DNA from: Nostoc sp. FACHB-110
Lineage (GTDB): Bacteria > Cyanobacteriota > Cyanobacteriia > Cyanobacteriales > Nostocaceae
Length of the DNA stretch: 64,000 nt
Direction: 5' to 3'
NCBI RefSeq assembly: GCF_014697425.1
Contig: NZ_JACJRU010000006.1
Span: forward strand, 124,001 to 188,000
Below are positions 17,765 through 26,962 of this stretch, one piece after another. The notes beneath the pieces are model-generated. The model was given only the letters and a program-made list of their open reading frames with translations. It was not told the DNA's origin and made no database searches. Each line of letters starts with the position of its first letter. The first letter of the stretch is position 1. Made by a program: the position numbers and the translations under genes.

Positions 17765-19267
17765 CTACTTGCGGGTGTAGCGATGTTTAACTCCGATAGG
17801 AAAATATTCGCGATCGCCTGTTGCCTTTAAACTAACTTGGGGTGTTTGATATTCTGGGGGAACATAATTAGCAAATTCACTGTTGAGGCGTAATAGTTGC
17901 TGGAGAATTGAGGCGGTGATGGCTTGGCGTTTGTCTTCACTACTTTCAACTTCTGGTGCTAGTTCCACCACAACTGATAAAAATCGATTCTTGTCAGCAT
18001 CTTCCTGAACTTGCAAGACAAATTTACCTGTCACCCATTCTTGAATTACTGGTTGTTCTAAACCTACGCTGATATTTTCTGGATAAATATTTGCCCCAAA
18101 GTAAGAAACTGTAAAGTTAGAGCGTCCAAAAATGTAGACGAAAGGTAGGGGGTGAATTCCTCGGGGGGAGTGGAGGTGTTCTAGGGGGTTAAAGTTCCAT
18201 TTTGCTAAAAATTCCAGCATGGCATCGTAGGTAATAATGCCGCCTGTGTCGAGGATGTCGTAACGTATTAGAGGGATACCGTTATTGCCTGAGAATAACA
18301 ATGAGCCGTCTTGAGCTTCAAAAAAGCGGCTAGTTGGGTCATATTGTACGAGTGTAGGTAGTCGAGATTCCCCAAATAAAGCTTTAGCTGCATCAGGATT
18401 TTTGGCTAAAAAACGGCGAATGCAAATACTTAAAGGCGTTTCGTTACCTAAAACGCCTGCATCCGCAGTTCCATAAAGGGAGGCGAAATCATAGCTAGGA
18501 TTTTGGGAACCAACTCTCTCACCAACTAAACTACGCCACTCTTCACTAAATACTTCACCAGCCATGACTAGCTTAATCTGATATCTCTGCCATTCCACAC
18601 CACGACTTAAGCCAGTATCAATCACATCTTTGAGAAATGGTGGGTATCCTAACAAAACAACTTGCTGAAAATTTGGCCCTAGTTCTTGCACTACGCGCAA
18701 TATTTCTTCTTTGTTGTTTCCTGGTGTAATGACAGTGATGGGATAACCTTTACTGGCGAGATAGCGACAGCAATTTGTGGTGAACATTCCGCCTACCCAA
18801 GTTCCTAAGGTGAAACAAATCACGGCGAGGGTGTGCTTGGTGTCGGCGGAGAAACTATCATGAAAAATTTGCTCAAAGCGTGCAGCAATTTGCAATTCAT
18901 CGGTGAAAAAGCGCGGCCAAAATGTGGGTTTACCTGTAGAACCGGAAGAAGCGGCTATCATATCGCAGGTTGCTAATTCACCGTGGCGACACAAGTCTGG
19001 TAGGGGATATCGCTGTATATAATTTTCTTTGGCGATCGCAGGTAATTTCTCAAAGTCTGCTAAAGTTTGAATGGTCTGAGGATCTATACCTCGTTCTGCT
19101 AAAAAAGCTTTGTATGCTGGGACGTTAGCAGCTACATCATGAAATAAACTTAAGACTGTTGATGAACTATCAGCCTGGCAATTTCTTTGTAGTAGGGTTT
19201 CTATAGAAGTAGAGATAAAATCTGCAAATGCTTTGATGCTGCGTTGCTGTTGTAAGTTATCGTTCAT
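17765..19267 (-). CDS. PaaK-like adenylate-forming enzyme (AMP-binding ligase family)
   Basis: A 500-residue protein of the phenylacetate-CoA ligase/AMP-binding superfamily. It shows the P-loop IAASSGSTGKPTFWPR (about residues 105-120), the middle motif ASLYGTADAGVLG and the IRYDILDTGG region containing the conserved Asp. True phenylacetate-CoA ligases are about 430 residues; this one has a longer N-terminus. The acid substrate cannot be predicted. No phenylacetate catabolic genes are nearby, so an acyl- or aryl-activating role in secondary metabolism is as likely. It is followed on the same strand by a TetR regulator. Confidence 0.8.
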   Translation of the reverse strand: MNDNLQQQRSIKAFADFISTSIETLLQRNCQADSSSTVLSLFHDVAANVPAYKAFLAERGIDPQTIQTLADFEKLPAIAKENYIQRYPLPDLCRHGELATCDMIAASSGSTGKPTFWPRFFTDELQIAARFEQIFHDSFSADTKHTLAVICFTLGTWVGGMFTTNCCRYLASKGYPITVITPGNNKEEILRVVQELGPNFQQVVLLGYPPFLKDVIDTGLSRGVEWQRYQIKLVMAGEVFSEEWRSLVGERVGSQNPSYDFASLYGTADAGVLGNETPLSICIRRFLAKNPDAAKALFGESRLPTLVQYDPTSRFFEAQDGSLLFSGNNGIPLIRYDILDTGGIITYDAMLEFLAKWNFNPLEHLHSPRGIHPLPFVYIFGRSNFTVSYFGANIYPENISVGLEQPVIQEWVTGKFVLQVQEDADKNRFLSVVVELAPEVESSEDKRQAITASILQQLLRLNSEFANYVPPEYQTPQVSLKATGDREYFPIGVKHRYTRK

Positions 19268-19594
19268 AAATTTATCTGATTAACTACTCAAACAAGAACA
19301 TAGCTTGCTTTTGCTGGTTAATCTTTGACAAGATTGATTATTTAATTTTTTATACCTTAGATGTAATTTGTAAAGTTTTTTAACGCAGAGGCAGGCTGAG
19401 GTAAACGCAAAGGTACGCTGAGTCTTTATTCGCTATTTACTGATGGCTGTGGTGTAGAAGAGTAAATTTTATTAATAGTAGGCTCTATTCCATAACTCGG
19501 CTTTGGTTAGCACATAATTGTAGGTAGCACTTCCGTAAATAGAACTGCACCTGTTGTAGTAATTTATAAAAACCTTCGTTTATCCTTCAGCACC
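19268..19594. other. Divergent intergenic region with an interspersed ACGCAGAGG repeat
   Basis: About 330 bp between the PaaK-like gene and a kinase gene. Bases 19382-19422 (ACGCAGAGG, GGCTGAGG, AAACGCAAAGG, TACGCTGAG) are a degenerate copy of the repeat also seen at 61456-61497. Nothing else is recognisable apart from AT-rich sequence that should hold both promoters. Confidence 0.5.
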
Positions 19595-21280
19595 ATGCAG
19601 GTATATTGCACTAAACAACACGCCAATCTTGAGAGTAATCGGTTTTGTACCTCTTGTGGTGAACCATTACCGCTTGCGGTTGGACAGGTTGTAGACAAAC
19701 GCTACCATATTATCCGTCAGCTAGGACAAGGGGGTTTTGGGCGTACTTACTTAGCACAAGATCAGCATAAAGCTAATCAAGTATGTGTGCTGAAGGAATT
19801 TGCACCCCAAGTGCAAGAACAACAGGATTTACAAAAAGCCAAGGAGTTATTTGAACGGGAAGCCAGTGTGTTAAAACAACTTATGCATTCCCAAATTCCT
19901 CGGTTTCACGCTTCTTTGCAGGTGAAGATAGGTAGTAAAGATTTTTTCTTTTTAGTGCAGGATTATATAGAAGGTGAGAATTATTACAATTTATTAGAAC
20001 AGAGGCAAAATCAAGGGCAGACTTTTACTGAGGCAGAAGTCATTACGCTACTGCAAAATATTTTACCTGTGTTGTCTTATATCCATGCCAAAGATGTGGT
20101 TCACAGGGATATTTCGCCGGATAATTTGATTTTACGCAGTTCTGATAATTTGCCTGTGCTGATTGATTTTGGCGGTGTGAAGCAATTACCAGCGTCTCAA
20201 GGTTTTTGGTTTACGAAGTTAGCCGTTAATAATACTTTGTTGGGTAAAAAAGGCTACGCACCAGAAGAGCAAATCCGCCAAGGCAAGGTATTTATTAATA
20301 GTGATTTGTATTCTTTGGCGGTGTCAGCGCTCGTATTATTGACAGGTAAGGAACCGCAGAAATTATACGACAGTTATCAAGGGCTTTGGTATTGGGGTAA
20401 GGAAATCAAAGTCAGCCCTAAACTAGAATCTGTATTAAAAAAGATGCTGGCTTATAAACCAAGCGATCGCTATCAAACAGCCGAGCAAGTCTTGAAAGAT
20501 TTACCATCAACCTCGGCAATACAACCAGTTAATCCACATATTACCAAACTGAAGACTCAGATAGTTGCCCCAGGCAGAAAACGTACCAACACGATTGTGA
20601 GTAGAATCCAGAATAAGACGCAAGCAGTAACCAGCACTTTACCTGTTTGGTTACGCCCTTTTGCTGTTAGTCTGGGCGGTACAGCAATAGTAGTTTTAAG
20701 CGTTGCTGGTACTTGGGCTGCGGTAAATGCGGTTGTGCGGGGTATAACTTCAATCACTATCCCGTCGATTTCCCTGCCGCAAGTGCCATCTCTACCAAAT
20801 CCTCTCGGTCAGCCTGTGAGCGACAAAGGCGGCAAAGGGAAAAATGTTTTAGCTCGTCGTCAAGAGTTAGAAATACCAGAAGTATTTTTTACGCGGATGG
20901 TAGATAGTTTATTTTATAGTCAAAGACCAGACTTGCAGGGGAAAACCCTCACATCGAAATCAGAAGATGCGCCTTTACGAAATGAATGGTTTAATATTGC
21001 TGATGACTTGTTAGATAAACTAGAAGCGGCTGATTTGAGTAGCGCAGCACGCCGTAAACTAGGAAGCTACACTCAACAAGATTACGAAAGATGGAGACAG
21101 CAAGCGAGAACGGGAAAATTGGGTAAGTATACAATCAGTCAGCTAAACAAAGACACAAATCAAAAATTTGATGAGTTGTTTCCCGGAAAGCAACGTGAGA
21201 AACAGAATCAACAGACTTACGGTCAAATTTGGTATGCGATCGCTGCTGATAAAGTAAGTAAAATACAATCGGATAATTAG
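19595..21280 (+). CDS. Zinc-ribbon transmembrane serine/threonine kinase (first of a tandem pair)
   Basis: A 561-residue membrane kinase. A short N-terminal zinc-ribbon-like motif (C5, H9, C18-x2-C21) precedes the kinase domain: glycine loop GQGGFG at 44-49, ATP Lys K67, HRDIS with H170, DFG at 191-193. The Lys that usually follows HRDL/I is Ser here, as in its neighbour. A hydrophobic segment (about 353-378) is followed by a domain of about 140 residues outside the membrane. That domain, starting at the RRQELEIPEVFF stretch, is also present in the next gene. The pair arose by duplication. Ligand and substrate are unknown. Confidence 0.92.
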   Translation: MQVYCTKQHANLESNRFCTSCGEPLPLAVGQVVDKRYHIIRQLGQGGFGRTYLAQDQHKANQVCVLKEFAPQVQEQQDLQKAKELFEREASVLKQLMHSQIPRFHASLQVKIGSKDFFFLVQDYIEGENYYNLLEQRQNQGQTFTEAEVITLLQNILPVLSYIHAKDVVHRDISPDNLILRSSDNLPVLIDFGGVKQLPASQGFWFTKLAVNNTLLGKKGYAPEEQIRQGKVFINSDLYSLAVSALVLLTGKEPQKLYDSYQGLWYWGKEIKVSPKLESVLKKMLAYKPSDRYQTAEQVLKDLPSTSAIQPVNPHITKLKTQIVAPGRKRTNTIVSRIQNKTQAVTSTLPVWLRPFAVSLGGTAIVVLSVAGTWAAVNAVVRGITSITIPSISLPQVPSLPNPLGQPVSDKGGKGKNVLARRQELEIPEVFFTRMVDSLFYSQRPDLQGKTLTSKSEDAPLRNEWFNIADDLLDKLEAADLSSAARRKLGSYTQQDYERWRQQARTGKLGKYTISQLNKDTNQKFDELFPGKQREKQNQQTYGQIWYAIAADKVSKIQSDN

Positions 21281-21369
21281 TTAAGGTGCAAGGGTGATGA
21301 GTGAGAATGTCAGGGGTATCAGGGTACAGGGTGTAAGGGTACAGGGGAAGAATATCTTACTCAGCACTA

Positions 21370-21390
21370 TTGACTATTGACCAATGACTA
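21370..21390. repeat. TTGACYA heptamers supplying a start codon
   Basis: Heptamers TTGACTA and TTGACCA are followed in register by ATGACTA. The ATG of the third unit (21384-21386) is the start codon of the second zinc-ribbon kinase. Exactly the same TTGACCA-ATGAC arrangement gives the start codon of the aldehyde dehydrogenase at 55863. Confidence 0.75.
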
Positions 21391-23522
21391 AAATTTATTG
21401 TTCTCGAGGTCATGAAAATCCCCCAGGTAGTCGGTTTTGTCTCCAGTGTGGCGAGAATTTGCTAGACTTACCTGTAATTTATGGTATCCAACCTGGTTTA
21501 ACTTTAGGCGATCGCTATGTAATTGTGCGTCAAATCGGTCAAGGTGGGTTTGGACGTACTTATTTAGTGGAAGATATTAACCGCTTCCGCGAATTTTGTG
21601 TTTTAAAAGAATTTTCTCCCCAGGTTCAAACTGCTTACGTTTTACAAAAAGCCGAAGAACTGTTTCAGCGAGAAGCTGAAGTTTTGTATAAATTGCAGCA
21701 CCCGCAAATTCCCCGCTTTCGGGAATTATTTCGGATGAATCTGCAAGGGAAGGAATATCTTTTTTTAGTGCAGGATTATGTAGAGGGACAAACTTATAAT
21801 TCTTTATTAAATGCTCGCAAACAGCAGGGTTTAAGGTTTACAGAAACAGAAGTCCGCCAACTGTTGCAGCAAATTTTGCCAGTTTTAGAATATATTCACT
21901 CGATGGGTGTGATTCATCGAGATATTTCCCCAGATAATTTAATTTTACGCACTGCCGACCAACTGCCAGTATTGATTGATTTTGGTGGTGTCAAACAAGT
22001 AGTTGCTACGGTTGCTTCTCAATATTACCAACCAGGAGTCGCCCAAACTCCCGCCCCCACGCTACTCGGAAAAATTGGTTTTGCACCCCCAGAACAAATG
22101 CAAAGTGGTGCGGTATCGCCACATAGTGATTTATATGCGTTGGCGGTAACAATATTGGTGCTGTTAACCAGCAAACAACCACAAGACCTGCTAGATAATT
22201 ACACTCTCTCCTGGAAATGGCAGCAGGAAGTTAGCCTGAGTCCGATTTTGGGACAAGTATTAAATAAGATGTTAGCTCCTCGACCGAGCGATCGCTACCA
22301 ATCAGCTAGCCAAGTTTTACACGCACTTAATCCCGCGCCTGTTTACTATCCGCCTACCCAAGCACCGATGGAACAACCGCCTGCAACATCGGCGACATTT
22401 GCGGTTGCCCCTTCTCCTCATACACCACCTGCACCCCAGACTCCGATTTCGCCATCGCCTGTACCCCCACAACAAACGGGTGGGTTGACACCAGCCAAAA
22501 CTTTGTTCGCCGCTTTAGCCGTTGTTGGCGTTGTCGGTATAACTGTGTGGGGACTGACGAGAAATAATCATGGTGGCGGAAATATTGCTGTTACGCCTAC
22601 CCCAAGTGTTACCCAACCCGTTGATGCTTCATCGCAATATTCGCCAGAAGAAAAGCAACGTAAAGCTAGATTAAGCGATCGCCGTCAACAATTAGGCATT
22701 AGTCAAAGTTTTTATATAGACTTAGTAAATCAGATTTTTTGGCAGAGAAATCCTAGTTTGCAGGGACGTACCCTTAGCGATGGTAAAGAAGATGAAAGTT
22801 TACGCGCTGCATGGGATAAAACCGCTGACGAACTATTGGATAAGCTGTCAGTTTTGAGTGCTAATGCACGTCAGCAACTAGGAAATTATACTGCATCTGA
22901 TCGCGATCGCTGGAAAGTTCAAGTTAACCAAGTGAACGTAGGTAGTCGCGCTTTGTATGATTTAGGTGATGCAGCTTTTTACAATGTATTTCCCCAACAG
23001 CGCGGTAAAGAATTTTTAGATCAACCCATTGGGCAGGTGTGGTATGGGTTTGTCAGCGATAAAGTTACTGCTATCCTCGCAGGAAGTGTATTTCAAAAAA
23101 TTGTTTTTGATGCAGGGGCAACAAATAAAACCGTTAGCGGTACACTCAAACCTGGCGGTGGCAAAGTTTTAATTGCGGAACTCGCCCAAGGGCAAACATT
23201 GGAATTGAATCTCAAAGCCAATTCTCAAGTTTTGTTATCGGTTTATTCTCCCTCTGGCAAAGTCAGATTTTTGGAAGATTCAACCAAGCGCACTTTGTCA
23301 ACTGAATTACCAGAAAATGGATTTTATGAATTTGCGATCGCTTCTACTGCATCATCATCAGTAGAGTATCAACTTAGTATCACCGCCACCAGCCCCGCCC
23401 CTATTGAAACACCTACACCCACACCCACACCTACAGAAACATCCAGCCCATCGCCAACACCCACTCCAACGGAGACAAATACACCTTCGCCTACGCCAAC
23501 TTCAATAGAAACAACACCATAA
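21384..23522 (+). CDS. Zinc-ribbon transmembrane serine/threonine kinase (second of a tandem pair)
   Basis: A 712-residue membrane kinase. The layout is a zinc ribbon (C6, H10, C19-x2-C22), a kinase domain (GQGGFG 52-57, K75, HRDIS at 178-182, DFG 199-201), a proline-rich linker and a membrane helix (about 375-395). Then comes the same outer domain as in the gene before (from RRQQLGISQSFY), a beta-rich region resembling PPC-type domains (about 570-675) and a tail of TPTPTP repeats. The proline/threonine tail may cross the wall or link to other surface material. The start ATG lies in a heptamer repeat. Probably a sensor kinase for an extracellular signal. Confidence 0.92.
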   Translation: MTKIYCSRGHENPPGSRFCLQCGENLLDLPVIYGIQPGLTLGDRYVIVRQIGQGGFGRTYLVEDINRFREFCVLKEFSPQVQTAYVLQKAEELFQREAEVLYKLQHPQIPRFRELFRMNLQGKEYLFLVQDYVEGQTYNSLLNARKQQGLRFTETEVRQLLQQILPVLEYIHSMGVIHRDISPDNLILRTADQLPVLIDFGGVKQVVATVASQYYQPGVAQTPAPTLLGKIGFAPPEQMQSGAVSPHSDLYALAVTILVLLTSKQPQDLLDNYTLSWKWQQEVSLSPILGQVLNKMLAPRPSDRYQSASQVLHALNPAPVYYPPTQAPMEQPPATSATFAVAPSPHTPPAPQTPISPSPVPPQQTGGLTPAKTLFAALAVVGVVGITVWGLTRNNHGGGNIAVTPTPSVTQPVDASSQYSPEEKQRKARLSDRRQQLGISQSFYIDLVNQIFWQRNPSLQGRTLSDGKEDESLRAAWDKTADELLDKLSVLSANARQQLGNYTASDRDRWKVQVNQVNVGSRALYDLGDAAFYNVFPQQRGKEFLDQPIGQVWYGFVSDKVTAILAGSVFQKIVFDAGATNKTVSGTLKPGGGKVLIAELAQGQTLELNLKANSQVLLSVYSPSGKVRFLEDSTKRTLSTELPENGFYEFAIASTASSSVEYQLSITATSPAPIETPTPTPTPTETSSPSPTPTPTETNTPSPTPTSIETTP

Positions 23523-23560
23523 TTCAATACGTTTCAGTTAAGGCAACAACTTAGACTGGT

Positions 23561-23636
23561 GTAGGTTGGGTGGAGGAACGGAACCCAACATTCACGCATA
23601 CTTTGTTGGGTTACGCTATCGCTACACCCAACCTAC
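23561..23636. repeat. Interspersed palindromic element (GTAGGTTGGGTG type)
   Basis: Outer arms GTAGGTTGGGTG (23561-23572) and CACCCAACCTAC (23625-23636) are perfectly complementary. Inner arms CCCAACA (23584-23590) and TGTTGGG (23604-23610) pair as well. This is a common interspersed element in cyanobacteria and other bacteria. It lies just after the tandem kinase gene and could also act as a terminator-like structure. Confidence 0.8.
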
Positions 23637-23681
23637 TATTCTCTTAACTATATTTGTCGAGAAAATTGCTATTAGCAACCC

Positions 23682-24020
23682 TTACTTTTGTTGTTGTCTG
23701 CGTAGTTGTTCTTGTTGCCATCTATAGTTTTCTAACTGTTGTCTTTGTTGCAGCCTATATTCTTCTCTTTGTTGCTGCTGTTGTAGCTGCATTTCATCTT
23801 GTCGCAATCTAAATTGTTGCCACATTTGTTGAGATTGGCTATTGCCATTTAAGCCATTCTGTCTTTGTGATTCTGTTTGGTTTTGTCTTAATTGTTGTTG
23901 TATTTGTCTGAGTTGTTGTTGCTGCTGAAGCAAATTTGGCGAAGTTACACTTTGGGCATAAACAGGCGCATTAGTCAGCAAGCCAACAATAAATATAATA
24001 AATGGTAGCTTTGCTTTCAT
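23682..24020 (-). CDS. Secreted glutamine-rich protein of unknown function
   Basis: A 112-residue protein with a clear signal peptide (hydrophobic core IIFIVGLLTNAPVYA, likely cleaved after AQS or YAQ at about residue 23). The rest is mostly glutamine and arginine in short runs (up to five consecutive Gln), with Leu at regular spacing, so it is probably helical or disordered. I recognise no family. Nearest neighbours are the second zinc-ribbon kinase gene and plsY, with no obvious link. The low-complexity composition makes homology difficult to judge. Confidence 0.65.
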   Translation of the reverse strand: MKAKLPFIIFIVGLLTNAPVYAQSVTSPNLLQQQQQLRQIQQQLRQNQTESQRQNGLNGNSQSQQMWQQFRLRQDEMQLQQQQQREEYRLQQRQQLENYRWQQEQLRRQQQK

Positions 24021-24227
24021 GATTAATTAATGAATGATTGCTTTTTAATTACTCGAAATAAAAAATCAAGCCTTGTTTTCTCAATTCATGAGTAATCTTT
24101 GTTAGCAAAGAAAGGCTAAAGTCCACTACCTATATTATATAAATTTTCTAATTTAGTTGCGATCGCCGCACTAATGCCACGCAGAGATACAGAAACAATC
24201 AAGATTTTGAGAATTTAATCCTTCTTG

Positions 24228-24914
24228 TTAATTTACTGCTGTCTTTTCCGGTTCTGTTGCCAATTTCTGCCCAATTTTTGGTTCTGTCCCTGCGAAGATT
24301 CGTTCAATATTACTCCGGTGACGCACTATCACATACAATCCACCAAAAATACCAAACAAAATATAGGGCAATGGTTGATGAAAAACTACCATGAAAATTG
24401 TGACAGCAACTGCCCCAGTAATCGAACTCAACGATACAATGCGGGAAATAGCTATAACCACAGCAAACACGCCCAAGGTAGCTAAACCGACTTGCCAACT
24501 TATCGCCAATAATATTCCTAAGCTGGTTGCCACAGATTTACCGCCAGTAAAACCCAGAAAAATAGATTTACTATGCCCCAATATGGCAGCTAACCCGACT
24601 AAAGTTACCAACCAAGGCTGCCAAAATTTTATATCTACAGTTGGGGGGATGACATTTTGGCTAGCCGCAAAGTTAAATAAGCCATAAACAAGAGCGATCG
24701 CTAATACTCCTTTTAAGCAGTCAATTCCTAAAACGATAGCTCCTGGCCCTTTACCCAAAGTTCTTAGTACATTAGTTGCCCCAGTTGAACCGGAACCGAC
24801 TTCTCGAATATCAATACCTTTTAACTGCTTGACAGCAATGTAGCCAGTGGGAAAGGAACCCAACAAGTAAGCTACTACCAAAACTGCCCCACACAAACTT
24901 AACCAGATAGCCAT
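24228..24914 (-). CDS. plsY: PlsY, acyl-phosphate:glycerol-3-phosphate acyltransferase
   Basis: A 228-residue multipass membrane enzyme that makes lysophosphatidic acid from acyl-phosphate and glycerol-3-phosphate, the first step of membrane lipid synthesis. Family motifs are visible: YLLGSFPTGYI (motif 1), the VGSGSTGATNVLR stretch (motif 2) and the GHSKSIFLGFTGGKSVAT stretch (motif 3). ATG 24914 is preferred; a TTG two codons earlier also fits. It is downstream of the MlaE-like/DUF3119/DUF3086 genes on the same strand, across a 200-bp gap with a repeat, so it may be the last gene of a lipid operon. Confidence 0.95.
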   Translation of the reverse strand: MAIWLSLCGAVLVVAYLLGSFPTGYIAVKQLKGIDIREVGSGSTGATNVLRTLGKGPGAIVLGIDCLKGVLAIALVYGLFNFAASQNVIPPTVDIKFWQPWLVTLVGLAAILGHSKSIFLGFTGGKSVATSLGILLAISWQVGLATLGVFAVVIAISRIVSLSSITGAVAVTIFMVVFHQPLPYILFGIFGGLYVIVRHRSNIERIFAGTEPKIGQKLATEPEKTAVN

Positions 24915-25017
24915 AAACAACTCAAAACAGTCCAGTGTCCATAGTCAATAGTCTAAGATATCGCAGGTTACAGGTTATATCGTGTCCTGTTAAAGACTTA
25001 TCATTAAGGCCGCAGGG

Positions 25018-25116
25018 GAGTAGGGGTGCAAGGGTGTGGGGGAAAAGAAAGCATCGAACCACACTTGGAAGCCCTGTCTTCACACTCAGCCACACCCTGT
25101 TCTTGACCATTGACTA
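25018..25116 (-). repeat. Degenerate intergenic repeat, copy 1
   Basis: Read on the minus strand this begins with TGGTCAAGAACAGGGTGTGG and continues with GGGCTTCC, TTCGATGCT and CCCCCACACCC. The same words in the same order occur on the plus strand at 55863-55985. Its right edge overlaps a TTGACYA heptamer pair (25103-25116). The two copies differ by insertions, so the element is old or fast evolving. Confidence 0.6.
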
Positions 25117-25120
25117 ATCA

Positions 25121-26338
25121 CTAAAAATCATCATCATAATTTCGCATAGCTTTGGGGTCAGGCGCAAAAGCCAACCACAAAGGAAATTGCAACAGTCCTA
25201 AACTGATTTGCTCTTCAGAGTCATCAATGATAATTAAGGGTAGTTGATTAGCCTTAACTAAACGGTCAGCTTTTTGGGCTAAAGCGTCTGATGCTTCAAA
25301 TAATACTACACCTCGGTCTGGGCCAAAATCGGGACGACCGATGCCTAAACAGTCTTGTAAACCGCGCCGCCATTCACCTAGACGTTCTGGGGTATTAGCT
25401 AAAACAAGAGTACGGACGCGATCGCCATACAATTTATGTAGTATGGAAATCACCGCAGAAGCAATCAAAGTATTTTGCAAGCGGCTACCCATTGTCCGTA
25501 AAGCACCCCGTCCCCCTTGACCAAAAAACCAATTCGAGACGCGTTCTGCATGGACTGGTTCAAAGGTGCGGCGTAGTTGCCAAGCGGGGCCGTAATAATC
25601 TGGTTTATTCCGATATTGGTCAATTAAACGGCGAATTTGCTTGGTTGTCTCTTGAAATTGCTGCTGGGCAAATTGTGGTGTAGTTAATTCTGGTTCTGTG
25701 GGTTTAGCTTCTTTAGCCGTTGGTTTTTCGCGTTCTCTTACCTCTGGAACTAATTGCAACTGCTCGGCGGCGGCGGCTAAATCTTGTAGGCTCCCGGTGA
25801 GATAATCTTTAAAACCTTGTACGCGAATGGCCAAGTCCTGTGACGCTCCCGCAAAGGTGGTTTTCATTTCATTACGGATGCGTTCTTGGCGGCGTTCTAG
25901 CTGTTCTATAGAAATTTGCAGTGCTTGTTTGCGTTGTTCAAGTTGCGCTAACGTTTCTTGGACGATGCGCCCTAGTGCAGTTTGCGTATCACTCAATTGA
26001 GTTTGCAGAGTGTTGTAAGTTTCTTGCAACTTGGCAATTTCTGTGATGAGTTCAGCTTTCTGGTGTTGCAGCTGCACCAATGTTTGCTCTACTGCATCTA
26101 TTGATTCTGGTTGTATATCTGAACCCACTTCATCTTTATCAGTTGCGATAGCCACAAACTCAGGCGTTGACTCTGCAATTGGTTCATTTAAAGCCTCAGC
26201 TGATAAAGTGGGCGTTTCTGTTTCCAGAACTGACTCTAAAGATGAGTTTTCTGGTTCTTCTGTATTCGGATCTTCTGGTTGTATTTGTGCCAACCACTCA
26301 TCTATTGGTTCTGGAGTTTGAGATGCCTCAGGATTCAT
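25121..26338 (-). CDS. Cyanobacterial DUF3086 protein
   Basis: A 405-residue protein. The first 90 residues are acidic and probably disordered (rich in Glu, Thr, Pro). Residues about 85-190 form a long coiled coil (LVQLQHQKAELITEIAKLQE and IEQLERRQERIRNEM). The C-terminal 190 residues are a compact domain (RRTFEPVHAERVSNWFFGQG, the LASAVISILHKLYGDR-like part, DDSEEQISLGLLQFPLWLAF) matching what I know as DUF3086. No function is established. It sits between a DUF3119-like gene and plsY, downstream of an MlaE-like permease, so a role in membrane lipid handling is inferred. Confidence 0.85.
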   Translation of the reverse strand: MNPEASQTPEPIDEWLAQIQPEDPNTEEPENSSLESVLETETPTLSAEALNEPIAESTPEFVAIATDKDEVGSDIQPESIDAVEQTLVQLQHQKAELITEIAKLQETYNTLQTQLSDTQTALGRIVQETLAQLEQRKQALQISIEQLERRQERIRNEMKTTFAGASQDLAIRVQGFKDYLTGSLQDLAAAAEQLQLVPEVREREKPTAKEAKPTEPELTTPQFAQQQFQETTKQIRRLIDQYRNKPDYYGPAWQLRRTFEPVHAERVSNWFFGQGGRGALRTMGSRLQNTLIASAVISILHKLYGDRVRTLVLANTPERLGEWRRGLQDCLGIGRPDFGPDRGVVLFEASDALAQKADRLVKANQLPLIIIDDSEEQISLGLLQFPLWLAFAPDPKAMRNYDDDF

Positions 26339-26404
26339 AAACTATAATTTAATTCCTATGATGCGAATAAATATTGGTCATTTGTCCTTTGTCTAAAACG
26401 ACTC

Positions 26405-26821
26405 TTAAATCCGGGGACAGCGTTCTTCCAAACAAGCTTTTAGGGTGTTGGGGTCAAATAAAATGGGTAAAAAGTGAATACTGTTGATTTCTTTAAAATA
26501 AAACAGTACAGGAAAACCATTCCAGAATATACGCCAGTTTTGCCATTCTCGGTAAGGAAAACGCCGAATTAACTTTTCACCTCTGTAAATGTCTAAGTCT
26601 GTAGTGGTAAATTGCAGACGCAGCGTTACAGTTTGAAACAAAAGAAACAAGCCAAAAAATGCGATCGCTCCTGCTACCCAAGGTTGCACAATCAGGAGGG
26701 GTATCGCTGCAATTACCAGTACTAAAGGGATATTGTAACTAGGTTTAAGTTCCACCGTGGCTGCGGAGTTAGGCGCAAATGAACTGGTCACTGTTTCTAA
26801 TCCTGTTTCTTTTTTAGACAT
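26405..26821 (-). CDS. DUF3119-like membrane protein
   Basis: A 138-residue protein with two adjacent membrane segments (about residues 28-65: the YNIPLVLVIAAIPLLIVQPW stretch, then the GAIAFFGLFLLF part). A PH-like cytoplasmic domain follows (LRLQFTTTDLDIYRGEKLIR, FPYREWQNWRIFWNGFPVLF). This matches DUF3119, found in cyanobacteria and plastids. It lies 66 bp upstream of the DUF3086 gene and 141 bp downstream of an MlaE-like permease gene, all on the minus strand, which suggests cotranscription. A lipid-transport accessory role is inferred. Confidence 0.8.
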   Translation of the reverse strand: MSKKETGLETVTSSFAPNSAATVELKPSYNIPLVLVIAAIPLLIVQPWVAGAIAFFGLFLLFQTVTLRLQFTTTDLDIYRGEKLIRRFPYREWQNWRIFWNGFPVLFYFKEINSIHFLPILFDPNTLKACLEERCPRI

Positions 26822-26962
26822 CTTTCCTATTTTAGGATTAGGCGGTTGAGTTAGGGAGTGGGGCGTGGGGAATAGGGAGTAGGGTGAGAAATTAACGAAT
26901 AAATATTATTTTGATTGCGTTACACAAATATTGTAAATTTCTAGCTCTAACCCCTAGCCTCT

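Noticed and set aside
24225..24687. Plus-strand frames opposite plsY
   Set aside because: They are antisense to a strongly conserved gene and show no family sequence.
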